Origin: Pseudomonadota bacterium | GTDB taxonomy: Bacteria; Pseudomonadota; Alphaproteobacteria; Azospirillales; Azospirillaceae | Direction of reading: 5' to 3' | Length of the DNA stretch: 16,426 nucleotides | Assembly: GCA_023412175.1 (NCBI GenBank) | Contig: JAEYOB010000604.1 | Location: 1-16,426, forward strand | Part shown: piece after piece, positions 7,879 to 15,164 of the stretch | How the letters are laid out: each line of letters opens with the position of its first letter | How positions within the stretch are numbered: position 1 is the first letter of the stretch | Notes under the pieces: generated by a model | What the model was told of the DNA's origin: nothing | Seen by the model: only the letters and a program-made list of their open reading frames with translations | Databases searched by the model: none | Made by a program: the position numbers and the translations under genes

Positions 7879-8250
7879 CATCACGGTGCCGGTGGCGATC
7901 ACCTGCGCCAGCAGGTAGTGCAGCGGCAGCCAGTGCGTCAGCACCCACATGATGGCGCTGTTGAGCGCCAGACCGGTGGTGGCGACCGCCAGGAACCTGC
8001 CCGCGGTCGGCAGGTGCTGCCCGTCACTGTTGAAGACGAACCGGTAGTTCAGCAGGTAGCTGATGACGCCGCCGACCACGAAGCCGGCCGCCGAGGCCGG
8101 GACGGCGGGTGCCCCGGCCAGTTCGACCAGCACCACCAGCAGCCCGTAATGTCCGACCGCGGCGGCACAGCCGACCAGCACGAACATCGCGAACTGCCTG
8201 ATCTGCTCCAGCGCCGTCATGGGTCGCGGGTGTGTCCTGCCTTGTGCCAT
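7813..8250 (-). CDS. GtrA-family membrane protein (putative lipid-linked sugar flippase)
   Basis: A 145-residue GtrA-like protein with four hydrophobic segments (about 19-43, 50-68, 84-105, 113-130). It has the two family signatures LNYRFVF (67-73) and NRFWTFGT (131-138), each at the end of a helical pair. GtrA proteins are thought to help translocate undecaprenyl-phosphate-linked sugars, so it fits with the GtrB-like and GT-C genes encoded convergently. An alternative start is ATG at 8220 (MTALEQIRQ). Neither start has a strong ribosome-binding site, and a promoter-like pair close upstream would make the 8250 start nearly leaderless. The 3' end overlaps the methyltransferase gene by 66 bp. 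Confidence 0.88.
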   Translation of the reverse strand: MAQGRTHPRPMTALEQIRQFAMFVLVGCAAAVGHYGLLVVLVELAGAPAVPASAAGFVVGGVISYLLNYRFVFNSDGQHLPTAGRFLAVATTGLALNSAIMWVLTHWLPLHYLLAQVIATGTVMLWSYGANRFWTFGTKAPGAAG

Positions 8251-8259
8251 CGGGGCACC

Positions 8260-8288
8260 CTACTATCCCCCCGTTTCCCGGCTGTCCA
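8260..8288 (-). promoter_or_regulatory. Candidate promoter for the GtrA gene
   Basis: On the minus strand, TGGACA (8283-8288) and TAGTAG (8260-8265) are 17 bp apart, matching sigma-70 consensus at five and three of six positions. The predicted start of transcription falls within a few bases of the ATG at 8250, so either the message is almost leaderless or translation begins at 8220 with a leader of about 30 bases. Confidence 0.35.
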
Positions 8289-8437
8289 GCCGGACGAAAA
8301 CGGGCTAGCCGTTCCGCCGCCTGGAGGTGCGTCGTTCGATGCGCCGGAGCGCGGTGGAGGGATCGCCCAACGCGCGCATCCCGCGGAGTCCCGCCGCTTC
8401 CCACTGTCCCCTAGCGACCCTGGACGGGAGCGGTGGG

Positions 8438-9592
8438 ATGCGGGCTGCTGCGATGGGATTCGGTCTTGCGCTGGCGGTGTCGGTGGGCTTGGCGCCGCTG
8501 GCGTCGGCGCTCGACGCCGACCGGCTGCGCGACACGGTGGACGGCGCCGCGATGATGCGGCTGACCGAGACCGGCGCGCATGGCGGCGGGCTTGTGGTCG
8601 GCGTGGTCCATCAGGGACGCACCCTGGTAACCGGCTACGGCAGCACCGGGCGGCGCAACGGCCCGCGGCCGGACGGCCGGACGGTCTTCCAGATCGCCTC
8701 GCTGACCAAGCCTTTCACCGGCACGATCCTGGCCGAGCTGATCCGCGACGGCGCGGTGGCCGCCACCGATCCGCTCGACCGGCACCTGCGCCAGGCACCG
8801 CAGGTGCCCGCCTACCAGGGGCGGCCGATCCGGCTGGTCGATCTGGCTACGCACACCGCCGGCCTTCCCAACGTGCCGGAGACGCCGAACTTCTCCTGGT
8901 CGCGCCTGGAGGACCCGCGCAACCCCTACAAGCCGCTGACCCCGGCCGAGGTGGACGCCTGGCTGGCCGGCTACGAGCTGCCGGTGCCGCCGGGCACGCG
9001 CTTCCGCTATTCCAACGTCGGCATGGCGGTGCTGGGCGAGGCGCTGTCCACCGCGGCCGGCACCAGCTATGACGAGCTGCTGAAGCGGATCGTCACCGGG
9101 CGCTTCGGCATGAAGGACACCACGCTGCGCCTCACCGCCGAGCAGCGCGGCCGCAAGGCGGTGGGCCACGCCCGCGGCGCCGAGGTGCCGGACTGGGAGG
9201 CGCCGGCCATGCTGCCCTCGTTCGGGCTCTATTCGACGGCGGACGACCTGCTGAAGTGGCTGCGCGTCAACATGGGCGACTGCCCCGGCGGCTGCGGCGC
9301 CGATACGGTGGGCACGCTGGCCCTTGCCCAGACCGTGCAGGTGCAGGGGCCGGCGCTGGTCGATCCCGGCAGCCTGGGATTCGGGGCGATGGCGCTGGGC
9401 TGGTTCGTGGCCTGGGCGCGCGACGGCACGCCGATCTACTGGCACTCGGGCGCCACGGGCGGCTTCAACGCCTACATGGCGGTGTCGCGGGCGCACCGCT
9501 GGGCGGTGGTGGCGCTGACCAATACCGACCCGGAGCGCACCGTGGCCGACAGGGTCGCCATCGACGTGCTCAGGACCTTCGAGGACCGGTAG
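8438..9592 (+). CDS. Serine hydrolase, beta-lactamase/class C fold, exported
   Basis: A 384-residue member of the beta-lactamase-related serine hydrolase family (class C, penicillin-binding-protein and esterase relatives). The N-terminus has a hydrophobic signal core (about 7-22) with likely cleavage after ASA (residue 24), so it is exported. Active-site motifs are SLTK (Ser88, Lys91), YSN (Tyr191-Asn193), and HSGATGG (from His336), where HSG replaces the KTG of true beta-lactamases as is common in this family. Cys282 and Cys286 (CPGGC) could form a disulphide. Substrate unknown; no strong reason to call it an antibiotic resistance enzyme. The ATG at 8438 is chosen over open frame upstream because it is preceded by GGGAG and directly precedes the signal peptide. 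It is convergent with the SnoaL-like gene, 20 bp apart. Confidence 0.9.
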   Translation: MRAAAMGFGLALAVSVGLAPLASALDADRLRDTVDGAAMMRLTETGAHGGGLVVGVVHQGRTLVTGYGSTGRRNGPRPDGRTVFQIASLTKPFTGTILAELIRDGAVAATDPLDRHLRQAPQVPAYQGRPIRLVDLATHTAGLPNVPETPNFSWSRLEDPRNPYKPLTPAEVDAWLAGYELPVPPGTRFRYSNVGMAVLGEALSTAAGTSYDELLKRIVTGRFGMKDTTLRLTAEQRGRKAVGHARGAEVPDWEAPAMLPSFGLYSTADDLLKWLRVNMGDCPGGCGADTVGTLALAQTVQVQGPALVDPGSLGFGAMALGWFVAWARDGTPIYWHSGATGGFNAYMAVSRAHRWAVVALTNTDPERTVADRVAIDVLRTFEDR

Positions 9593-9605
9593 CTCTTACT
9601 CAATG

Positions 9606-9628
9606 CCGCCGGTCAATGCAGCCGGCGG
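9606..9628. terminator. Weak candidate hairpin between convergent genes
   Basis: CCGCCGG (9606-9612) and CCGGCGG (9622-9628) form a 7-bp GC stem with a 9-base loop, 14 bases past the hydrolase stop and overlapping the 3' end of the opposite gene. A second CCGGCGG copy follows at 9633-9639. There is no T tract, so this is only a possible terminator. Confidence 0.25.
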
Positions 9629-10014
9629 GATGCCGGCGGCGTACGCTCCGCGGCGGGGGCGAGGGGACCGGCCTGGTGATGGACGAGGCGCCAGCCGCCC
9701 TCCTCGCGGGCGAACAGGTTGGAGGCGGCGCACACCGTGCCCGGCATCACCTCCTCGCACAGTACCAGCGCGGTGTCGCCCAGCATCAGCACCTGCTCGT
9801 TGCGGGGATGGATGACCGGCGGCTGCGGCCCGGCGAGCAGCGCACGCCAGCTTTCCATCACCGGTTCACGGCCCAGCAGCGGCGTCCAGCCCGGATGCAG
9901 GCAGGCCACCGGCAGCCGCCGCGCCCACAGCGCGTCCATCGCCGCGTAGTTCAGGCTGGCGAAGGCGTGGTAGAAGGCCTGATTGAGCGCCAGGACGGCG
10001 TCGGCGTCGGTCAT
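9613..10014 (-). CDS. SnoaL/NTF2-like family protein
   Basis: Small cytoplasmic protein of 133 residues with the layout of the SnoaL-like/NTF2 fold. An N-terminal helix (DADAVLALNQAFYHAFASLN, 3-22) is followed by a strand region with HPGWTPLLGREPVMESW (40-56) and a final strand GGWRLVHHQAGP (106-117). These features recur in SnoaL_3-type proteins, whose molecular roles are varied and mostly unknown. ATG at 10014 is preferred: GGAGG lies 11 bases upstream, and another ATG at 10041 adds nine residues with no ribosome-binding site. It lies 131 bp downstream of the FAD/Rieske gene on the same strand and could be cotranscribed. The C-terminal ~15 residues are Pro/Ala/Arg-rich and probably disordered. 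Confidence 0.8.
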   Translation of the reverse strand: MTDADAVLALNQAFYHAFASLNYAAMDALWARRLPVACLHPGWTPLLGREPVMESWRALLAGPQPPVIHPRNEQVLMLGDTALVLCEEVMPGTVCAASNLFAREEGGWRLVHHQAGPLAPAAERTPPASRRLH

Positions 10015-10145
10015 TGCGGGCAAATCCTCCGTTCCGGCCATGGTGTCGGAAGCGGATGGCCGCTGCAAGGGGAAGCTCCGCGCCGGTGTTCCCAAGCCAT
10101 CGGACCAACGGCGTGCGCGCTGTGCATGCCGCCGTTCAGGGCAGC

Positions 10146-11693
10146 TCACCCCCGGCGGCCGTGCACCTCCTGCTCGACCTTGGCCAGCGCCGAGGTCGCC
10201 GGGCCATTCAGCACGGCACCGTCGCAGGCGAAGCGCGAGCCGTGGCAGGGGCAGTCCCAGGTCTTCTCGCCGGGGTTCCACTCCACCGTGCAGCGCAGGT
10301 GCGGGCAGACCGCCGACATCCGGTGCAGGTGTCCCCGTTCGTCGCGGTAGATCGCCACCGGCCGGCCGAAATGCGTCATCACCGCACCCTCGCCGGGCTT
10401 GATCTCCGCCTCCGATTCCACGTCGGACGGGCCATAGGCGGTGCGCGCCAGATGCCGTGCGGCGTCGAGGTTCTCGCGCAGGTAGGTGCCGAGCTTCCGA
10501 ACCATCTTGCGCGACGGGTCGTACAGCTTGGCCCAATGGTGGTCGCTGCCGTGCACCAGTTCGCACAGCATCAGGCCGGCGAGCGTGCCGTGCGTCATGC
10601 CCATGCCGCTGTCGCCGGTGACGACGAACACGCGCCCCTTCGACTCCGGGTCACGGCCGATGAAGGCGAGGCCGTCGAACGGTTCCATGACCTGCCCCGA
10701 CCAGCGGTACAGCACCTCGCCGGCGATCGGGAAATGCTCGCGCGTCCACGCCTCCAGCCGCGCCCAGCGGACGTCCATGTCGTCGGCCTCGCCGGTCTTG
10801 TGATCCTCGCCGCCGACGATGAGCACGGCGGAATCTCCTTCCGGTTGGAGGCGGACATAGTGGTAGGTGTCCAGATCGTCCCACCACAGCGCGGTCGGCA
10901 GCGCGTCGCGCGCCACCTTGAGGCCGATGGCATAGGTGCGGTAGGGCGCCTGCTTGGAATGGATGGCGAAACGGTCGCTGATCGGCGCGTTGGTGGCGAC
11001 CACCGCCGCCTTCGCCTCCACCGGGGCCGGAGCGCCCTCGATATGCACGCGCACGCCGTCGCCGGTCTCGTCGATGGTCGTGACGTGGGCGCTGGTGGAC
11101 AGCAGGCCGCCGCGTTTGCGGAACGCCTCCACCAGCCCGGTCAGGTACTTCAGCGGGTGGAGCATGCCCTGGTTGGGGAAGCGCAGCGCCGGGCCGGGGT
11201 GGGTGATGCCCGGCGCCCGTTCCAGCTTCTCCACCTGGGTCAGGCCGGCGCGGTGCGCCGCCTCAAGCTCCTTGTCCATCTCGGCCGGATCCTGGCCGGG
11301 GTAGGCCATCAGGTAGCCGTCCAGACGGGTGAAACCGCAGTCGATGCCTTCCTCGCGGCACAGCCGCTCGATGGCGTCGATGGCCGCGCCATGGCTCTCG
11401 GCGGCCAGCCGGGCGCCGTCTCGGCCGTGCAGACGCTCGATCTCGGTGAAGCGGTCGTCGATGGCGTCGGACAGGTGGGCGGTCGTGCGCCCGGTTTCGC
11501 CGTCGCCCGGCGCACCGTCGTCGAGCAGCAGCACCGTCTTGCCCGAACGCTGGAGGAAGTAGGCAGTGCTCACCCCGGCGATGCCGGCGCCGACGACCAC
11601 CACGTCGGGCCGTGCCGCTCCCGGATCGGAGTTTCCGGTGGGCGTCCTGGCGGTCGCCATCCACACGGACGTCGTGGTGCCGGATCCCTGCAT
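10146..11693 (-). CDS. FAD-dependent oxidoreductase with C-terminal Rieske domain
   Basis: A 515-residue fusion. The N-terminal DAO-type FAD-binding domain has VVVVGAGIAGVSTAYFL (31-47; G35-x-G37-x-x-G40), the acidic end of strand 2 (LLLDDG, 55-60), and a GETGRTTAHL flavin-contact stretch. The C-terminal Rieske [2Fe-2S] domain has C463-P-H465 and C481-P-C483-H484, 15 residues apart. C468 and C483 are placed like the disulphide pair of bc1-type Rieske proteins (CPHLRC and CPCHGS). This DAO-Rieske fusion is a known but poorly characterised family, probably passing electrons between flavin and the cluster; the substrate is unknown. No signal peptide is evident. The ATG has GGGAGG about nine bases upstream. 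It is divergent from nadE across 161 bp and followed by the SnoaL-like gene. Confidence 0.9.
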   Translation of the reverse strand: MQGSGTTTSVWMATARTPTGNSDPGAARPDVVVVGAGIAGVSTAYFLQRSGKTVLLLDDGAPGDGETGRTTAHLSDAIDDRFTEIERLHGRDGARLAAESHGAAIDAIERLCREEGIDCGFTRLDGYLMAYPGQDPAEMDKELEAAHRAGLTQVEKLERAPGITHPGPALRFPNQGMLHPLKYLTGLVEAFRKRGGLLSTSAHVTTIDETGDGVRVHIEGAPAPVEAKAAVVATNAPISDRFAIHSKQAPYRTYAIGLKVARDALPTALWWDDLDTYHYVRLQPEGDSAVLIVGGEDHKTGEADDMDVRWARLEAWTREHFPIAGEVLYRWSGQVMEPFDGLAFIGRDPESKGRVFVVTGDSGMGMTHGTLAGLMLCELVHGSDHHWAKLYDPSRKMVRKLGTYLRENLDAARHLARTAYGPSDVESEAEIKPGEGAVMTHFGRPVAIYRDERGHLHRMSAVCPHLRCTVEWNPGEKTWDCPCHGSRFACDGAVLNGPATSALAKVEQEVHGRRG

Positions 11694-11854
11694 GGCCTGT
11701 TTCCTCCCGGTGAGGGCCTGTCCCTCCGGACCAAACAGCAGCGACCCAGGCCGGTTCCGGCGGGCATCGCGACAGCTTCCGCAGCGCGGCCTCGGCTGCT
11801 ACGGTGCCGGACGACCCCAGGAAATGGATTGCCGGGAAACGGATTGAACCGACC

Positions 11855-13519
11855 ATGACCGACCGCCTGTCCATCGCGCTCGCCCAGATCAACCCGACCA
11901 TGGGCGCCATCCCCGCGAACATCGACCGCATCCGCACCGCGCGGGCGGAGGCGGCGGCGCGCGGCGCCGACCTCGTCGTCTTCACCGAACTGGTGGTCTG
12001 CGGCTACCCGCCGGAAGATCTGGTGCTGAAGCCCTTCTTCCTGGACACCATCGAGCGCGCGGTGACCGAGTACGCCGCCGAGACCGCCGACGGCGGCCCC
12101 GCGGTGCTGGTCGGCGCGCCGTGGCGCGACGGCGGCAAGACCTACAACGCGGCGCTGCTGCTGGACGGCGGCAGGATCGCCGCGGTGCGCTACAAGCACG
12201 ATCTGCCGAACTACGGCGTCTTCGACGAGAAGCGCGTGTTCGCCGCCGGCCCGCTGCCGGGGCCGATCAACTTCCGCGGCGTGCGGCTGGGCGTGCTGAT
12301 CTGCGAGGACATGTGGACCGATGCCGCCGCCGAAACGCTGGCGGAGACCGGGGCGGAGATCCTCATCGTCCCCAACGGCAGCCCCTACGAGGCGGACAAG
12401 CTCGACCGCCGGCTCCAGCTCGCCGTGCAGCGGGTGACCGAGACCGGGCTGCCGCTGCTCTACGTCAACCAGGTGGGCGGCCAGGACGAGCTGGTGTTCG
12501 ACGGCGCCTCCTTGGCGCTCGACGCCGACCGCACGCTGAAGGCCCAGGCGCCGAGCTTCGAGGAGCATCTGCTGCTGACCCGCTGGCAACGGGGGGCCGA
12601 CGACGTATGGCCCGGCGCCGAGGGCGAGGTGACCAGACCCGCCGAGGGGCTGGCCGGCATCTACGAGGCGCTGGTGCTCGGCCTCAAGGACTACGTCAAC
12701 AAGAACCGCTTCCCCGGCGTCATCCTGGGCATGTCCGGCGGCATCGACTCGGCGCTCTCCGCGGCCATCGCGGTGGACGCGCTGGGGCCGGACCGCGTGC
12801 ATTGCGTGATGATGCCGTCGCCCTACACCTCGCAGGACAGCCTGGACGACGCGGCCGAAGCGGCGGAGTTGCTGGGCTGCCGCATCGACAGCATCCCGAT
12901 CGTCCCGGCCATGGAGGCGTTCGACAAGATGCTGACCCCGGCCTTCGCCGGCCGCGACCCGGACATCACGGAGGAGAACATCCAGGCCCGCGCGCGCGGT
13001 GTCACGCTGATGGCGCTGTCCAACAAGTTCGGCGCCATGGTGCTGTCCACCGGCAACAAGTCGGAGCTGTCGGTCGGCTATTCGACGCTGTACGGCGATA
13101 TGTGCGGCGGCTACGCGATCCTCAAGGACGTGTACAAAATGACGGTCTACGCCCTGTGCCGCTGGCGCAATGAAAACCTGCCGCCGAACGCCAGGGGACC
13201 GGCCGGCCGCGTCGTGCCCGAGCGCATCCTGACCAAGGCGCCGACGGCGGAACTCAGGCCCGACCAGAAGGACCAGGACACGCTGCCGCCCTACGAGGTG
13301 CTGGACGATATCCTGGAGTGCCTCGTGGAACTGGACCTGAGCATCCCCGAGATCGTCGCCCGCGGCCATGCGGCGGAGACCGTGAACAAGGTCTGGCGCA
13401 TGCTGCATCTGGCCGAATACAAGCGGCGGCAGGCGCCGCCGGGGGTTAAGATCACGCAGCGGATCTTCAACCGCGACCGGCGCTACCCGATCACCAACGG
13501 CTTCACCAGCGTGGCGTGA
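11855..13519 (+). CDS. nadE: Glutamine-dependent NAD+ synthetase
   Basis: Catalyses the last step of NAD+ synthesis, converting deamido-NAD+ to NAD+ with ATP and ammonia from glutamine. The 554-residue two-domain protein is full length for this class. The N-terminal nitrilase-type glutaminase shows the Glu-Lys-Cys triad: E45 (FTELVVCGYPPEDL), K114 (RYKHDLPNYGVFDE) and C150 (LGVLICEDMW). The C-terminal synthetase has the ATP pyrophosphatase loop SGGIDS (294-299), then MPSPYTSQDS, STGNKSE and YGDMCGGYAILKDVYK. The ATG at 11855 is chosen because MTDRLSIALAQINP is the conserved beginning of the family; the ribosome-binding site is weak. It is divergent from the FAD/Rieske gene and followed 30 bp later by an unrecognised gene that may share its transcript. 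Confidence 0.97.
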   Translation: MTDRLSIALAQINPTMGAIPANIDRIRTARAEAAARGADLVVFTELVVCGYPPEDLVLKPFFLDTIERAVTEYAAETADGGPAVLVGAPWRDGGKTYNAALLLDGGRIAAVRYKHDLPNYGVFDEKRVFAAGPLPGPINFRGVRLGVLICEDMWTDAAAETLAETGAEILIVPNGSPYEADKLDRRLQLAVQRVTETGLPLLYVNQVGGQDELVFDGASLALDADRTLKAQAPSFEEHLLLTRWQRGADDVWPGAEGEVTRPAEGLAGIYEALVLGLKDYVNKNRFPGVILGMSGGIDSALSAAIAVDALGPDRVHCVMMPSPYTSQDSLDDAAEAAELLGCRIDSIPIVPAMEAFDKMLTPAFAGRDPDITEENIQARARGVTLMALSNKFGAMVLSTGNKSELSVGYSTLYGDMCGGYAILKDVYKMTVYALCRWRNENLPPNARGPAGRVVPERILTKAPTAELRPDQKDQDTLPPYEVLDDILECLVELDLSIPEIVARGHAAETVNKVWRMLHLAEYKRRQAPPGVKITQRIFNRDRRYPITNGFTSVA

Positions 13520-13549
13520 CGGACAACGACGGCGAGCATTGACACCCGC

Positions 13550-14344
13550 ATGAGCAACCAGCATCCTTCGGGCATGTCCAAGGCCCTGCGCGCATCCGAC
13601 ATCGCCAGCGTCATGACTCCGCCGGAAGCCCTGCGGACGCTGCCGGTTTTCCGGGCCGGCGACCTGTCGCCGGAGGTGCTGGTCGATCTCAGGCGCCGGG
13701 CGGACGCAGCGCGGCAGTACGCCGCCAACATCGACGCGTGGGCCGGCAAGGTGGAGTGGACCGCCGGCCAGATCGAGGCGGAGGCGGCCCCGGAATCGGT
13801 GCTCGCGCTGGAGCGCATGGCGATCACCCTGCTGTGGATGCAGCGGAGCGCCGAGCGCACCCTCATGCCCCTCCTGGAGCGTCACATCGGGCTGCGGGAC
13901 GCCGTCACCGCATCGGCATCGCCGGCCGAGCAGACGGCGTGGCTGGGCTTCCTCGAGTCGTCCATCGCGTCTCTCCAACGGATCCTTGGCACGGCGCGGA
14001 GCGGCTGCCGGAAGGCGTTCACGGCGCTGCACAAGGCGGGGCCCCAACTCTACCCGCAGGGCATCGACAACCTGGATCCGGAGCGCCTGCGCGACGAACG
14101 CGCGATCCACGTCTATCAGGCCGTCGTAGAGCATGAGCTTGGCCTGCCCACCGAGCGGATGACCCAGGCGTTCGGCGACGATGTCTTCCGGGTGCTGGGA
14201 ATCAAGGTGCCGCCGGGTGTCGAGAAACCGCATCGCGTCTACCGCGGCGGGCTGGACCGGGCGCATGCGCGCGTGCGGGAGACCGCGCCGGAGTTCGCGG
14301 GACGTGTCGGATTCGAATTCGTGCGGGGTGGCGATGCGACCTGA
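13550..14344 (+). CDS. Hypothetical protein, mostly helical, partner of HEPN-like gene
   Basis: I do not recognise this 264-residue protein. It has no signal peptide, membrane segment or obvious catalytic motif, and in particular no nucleotidyltransferase G-S-x-D-x-D pattern. The middle (about 40-170) is rich in Ala, Glu, Arg and Leu and looks helical (LVDLRRRADAARQYAANID; VLALERMAITLLWMQRSAER). A basic, Tyr/Phe-containing tail follows (VYRGGLDRAHARVR; GRVGFEFVRGG). It begins 30 bp after nadE without a clear ribosome-binding site, and its 3' end overlaps the next gene by 11 bp, so the two are probably translated together. Codon use resembles its neighbours. The overlap hints that it works with the small HEPN-like protein, for instance as a binding or antitoxin-like partner, but that is speculation. 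Confidence 0.7.
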   Translation: MSNQHPSGMSKALRASDIASVMTPPEALRTLPVFRAGDLSPEVLVDLRRRADAARQYAANIDAWAGKVEWTAGQIEAEAAPESVLALERMAITLLWMQRSAERTLMPLLERHIGLRDAVTASASPAEQTAWLGFLESSIASLQRILGTARSGCRKAFTALHKAGPQLYPQGIDNLDPERLRDERAIHVYQAVVEHELGLPTERMTQAFGDDVFRVLGIKVPPGVEKPHRVYRGGLDRAHARVRETAPEFAGRVGFEFVRGGDAT

Positions 14345-14696
14345 AGAGGCGGTTGCCGCGGCCGAGGCCCTGCTGGCGTCCGGCCCCGTGACGGAGGCGA
14401 AATGCCGCATGGCGGCGCACGCCTGCTACACCGCGGCCCTCCATCTGGCGGCCCCGTTCGCCGGGGTCGATGTCGGGCGGGATCCCGAGCGTGACCGGAA
14501 GGTCCGCGAGGCCATGCGGACGTCCCGTTTCACCGGGACGCCGCCGGCGCACATCCTCGTCCTGGCCAATTATTTCGAGGATCTGGCCCGGCTCCGGCTG
14601 CACGCCGACCATTGGCCCGGCCTGCCTTTCGGTCCGGACCACGCCGGTCAGGCGCTGGAGTGGATGCGCGCCGTTCTTTCCGTGATGCCGCGCTGA
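14334..14696 (+). CDS. Small HEPN-like domain protein
   Basis: A 120-residue protein whose pattern resembles HEPN domains. A helix with HACYTAALHLAAPF (29-42) corresponds to the usual A-x-Y-Y-A-x-x-H-x-A-x-x-L helix. A later helix LANYFEDLARLRLHADH (77-93) corresponds to the L-x-x-L-R-x-x-A-D-Y segment. Here Tyr is replaced by His, giving R88-x4-H93 and R86-x6-H93, which satisfy the Rx4-6H motif of HEPN ribonucleases. Such proteins occur as toxins (HEPN-MNT pairs), in defence systems, and as non-catalytic helpers. The ATG overlaps the upstream gene by 11 bp and has a GGGGTGG ribosome-binding site. No MNT-type nucleotidyltransferase is adjacent. The HEPN assignment is by visual pattern and needs a profile or structure check; the CDS itself is more certain. 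Confidence 0.65.
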   Translation: MRPEEAVAAAEALLASGPVTEAKCRMAAHACYTAALHLAAPFAGVDVGRDPERDRKVREAMRTSRFTGTPPAHILVLANYFEDLARLRLHADHWPGLPFGPDHAGQALEWMRAVLSVMPR

Positions 14697-14730
14697 GATC
14701 CGGCGGCCTTCTTCCGAGATCCGGTTAAGG

Positions 14731-14757
14731 GCGGGGGGTAGCCGTCACGCCCCCCGC
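14731..14757. terminator. GC-rich hairpin between convergent genes (candidate terminator)
   Basis: GCGGGGGG (14731-14738) pairs perfectly with CCCCCCGC (14750-14757) around an 11-base loop. It lies 35 bp after the HEPN-like gene and overlaps the stop of the convergent small membrane protein gene, so it could act in both directions. No T tract is present, making factor-independent termination uncertain. Confidence 0.4.
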
Positions 14758-14984
14758 AACTGTTCATGGCGTTCCCGCCGCCGCCAATAACGCAGGCGCA
14801 AACGCGGCGCGATGAGCCAGGATATCGGCAGCGAGACCACGGTGCTGATTCCCACCACCCACGGCATGAGCGTCATCGCGAACTCGGAAAGCGGGGTCGC
14901 CAGAACGAGCACGACGCCAACGCCGAACAAGACGGCCTGGGTCATCATGAAGACGAGCGCTGCAATGGCTAAGCGAATGGCCAC
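14745..14984 (-). CDS. Small two-helix membrane protein
   Basis: A 79-residue hydrophobic protein with two predicted membrane helices (about 4-30 and 37-60) and a strongly basic tail ([18 protein letters not shown]). The tail would be cytoplasmic by the positive-inside rule, placing both ends inside. The GTG at 14984 is chosen because GGAGA lies about seven bases upstream and the hydrophobic segment starts directly after; the longer frame upstream to 15062 has no hydrophobic or family features. I do not recognise a named function; it looks like a small conserved inner-membrane protein. It is divergent from serC across 180 bp and convergent with the HEPN-like gene. Confidence 0.65.
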   Translation of the reverse strand: MAIRLAIAALVFMMTQAVLFGVGVVLVLATPLSEFAMTLMPWVVGISTVVSLPISWLIAPRLRLRYWRRRERHEQLRGA

Positions 14985-15081
14985 GATGATTCTCCATGTA
15001 TGCGATATGAGGTGAACAGGGAGAGCCCGGCTCCGTTCCGTTGCCGCCCGCCCGCGCGTCACCTCGCCTCAGCCCCTCCCG

Positions 15082-15110
15082 TTGACGAGATCTCCCGTGA
15101 CTCCTATCGT
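15082..15110 (+). promoter_or_regulatory. Candidate serC promoter
   Basis: TTGACG (15082-15087) and TATCGT (15105-15110) are separated by exactly 17 bp, a good alphaproteobacterial housekeeping-type promoter. Transcription would begin near 15117, giving a leader of about 48 bases that contains the 15122-15141 hairpin and the ribosome-binding site. Confidence 0.5.
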
Positions 15111-15164
15111 CGCGTTGGGCCGCGACCGCCCACCCGGTCGCACAGCATCGAAGGAAAATGTCGT
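15109..15164 (+). promoter_or_regulatory. Structured 5' leader of serC (serC RNA motif candidate)
   Basis: The short region before serC contains GCGACCG (15122-15128) pairing with CGGTCGC (15135-15141) around a 6-base loop. GCAT/ATGT then flank the ribosome-binding site AAGGAAA, so a second small stem could mask it. This arrangement fits what I recall of the alphaproteobacterial serC leader (a compact motif upstream of serC-serA whose last stem overlaps the ribosome-binding site). An alternative stem GTCGCG (15109-15114)/CGCGAC (15121-15126) shares bases with the first hairpin, so the two are mutually exclusive. Assignment to the Rfam family was not tested. Confidence 0.5.

Noticed and set aside
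8438..9592. Antibiotic-resistance AmpC beta-lactamase
   Set aside because: SxxK and YSN are present, but the third motif is HSG and there is no ampR neighbour; the broader serine hydrolase family is a safer assignment.
11570..14410. Very long open frame (946 codons) antisense to nadE and the following gene
   Set aside because: Striking length but low-complexity Arg/His/Gly translation without motifs; it is the complement of nadE, whose catalytic residues are intact, so it is a composition artefact.
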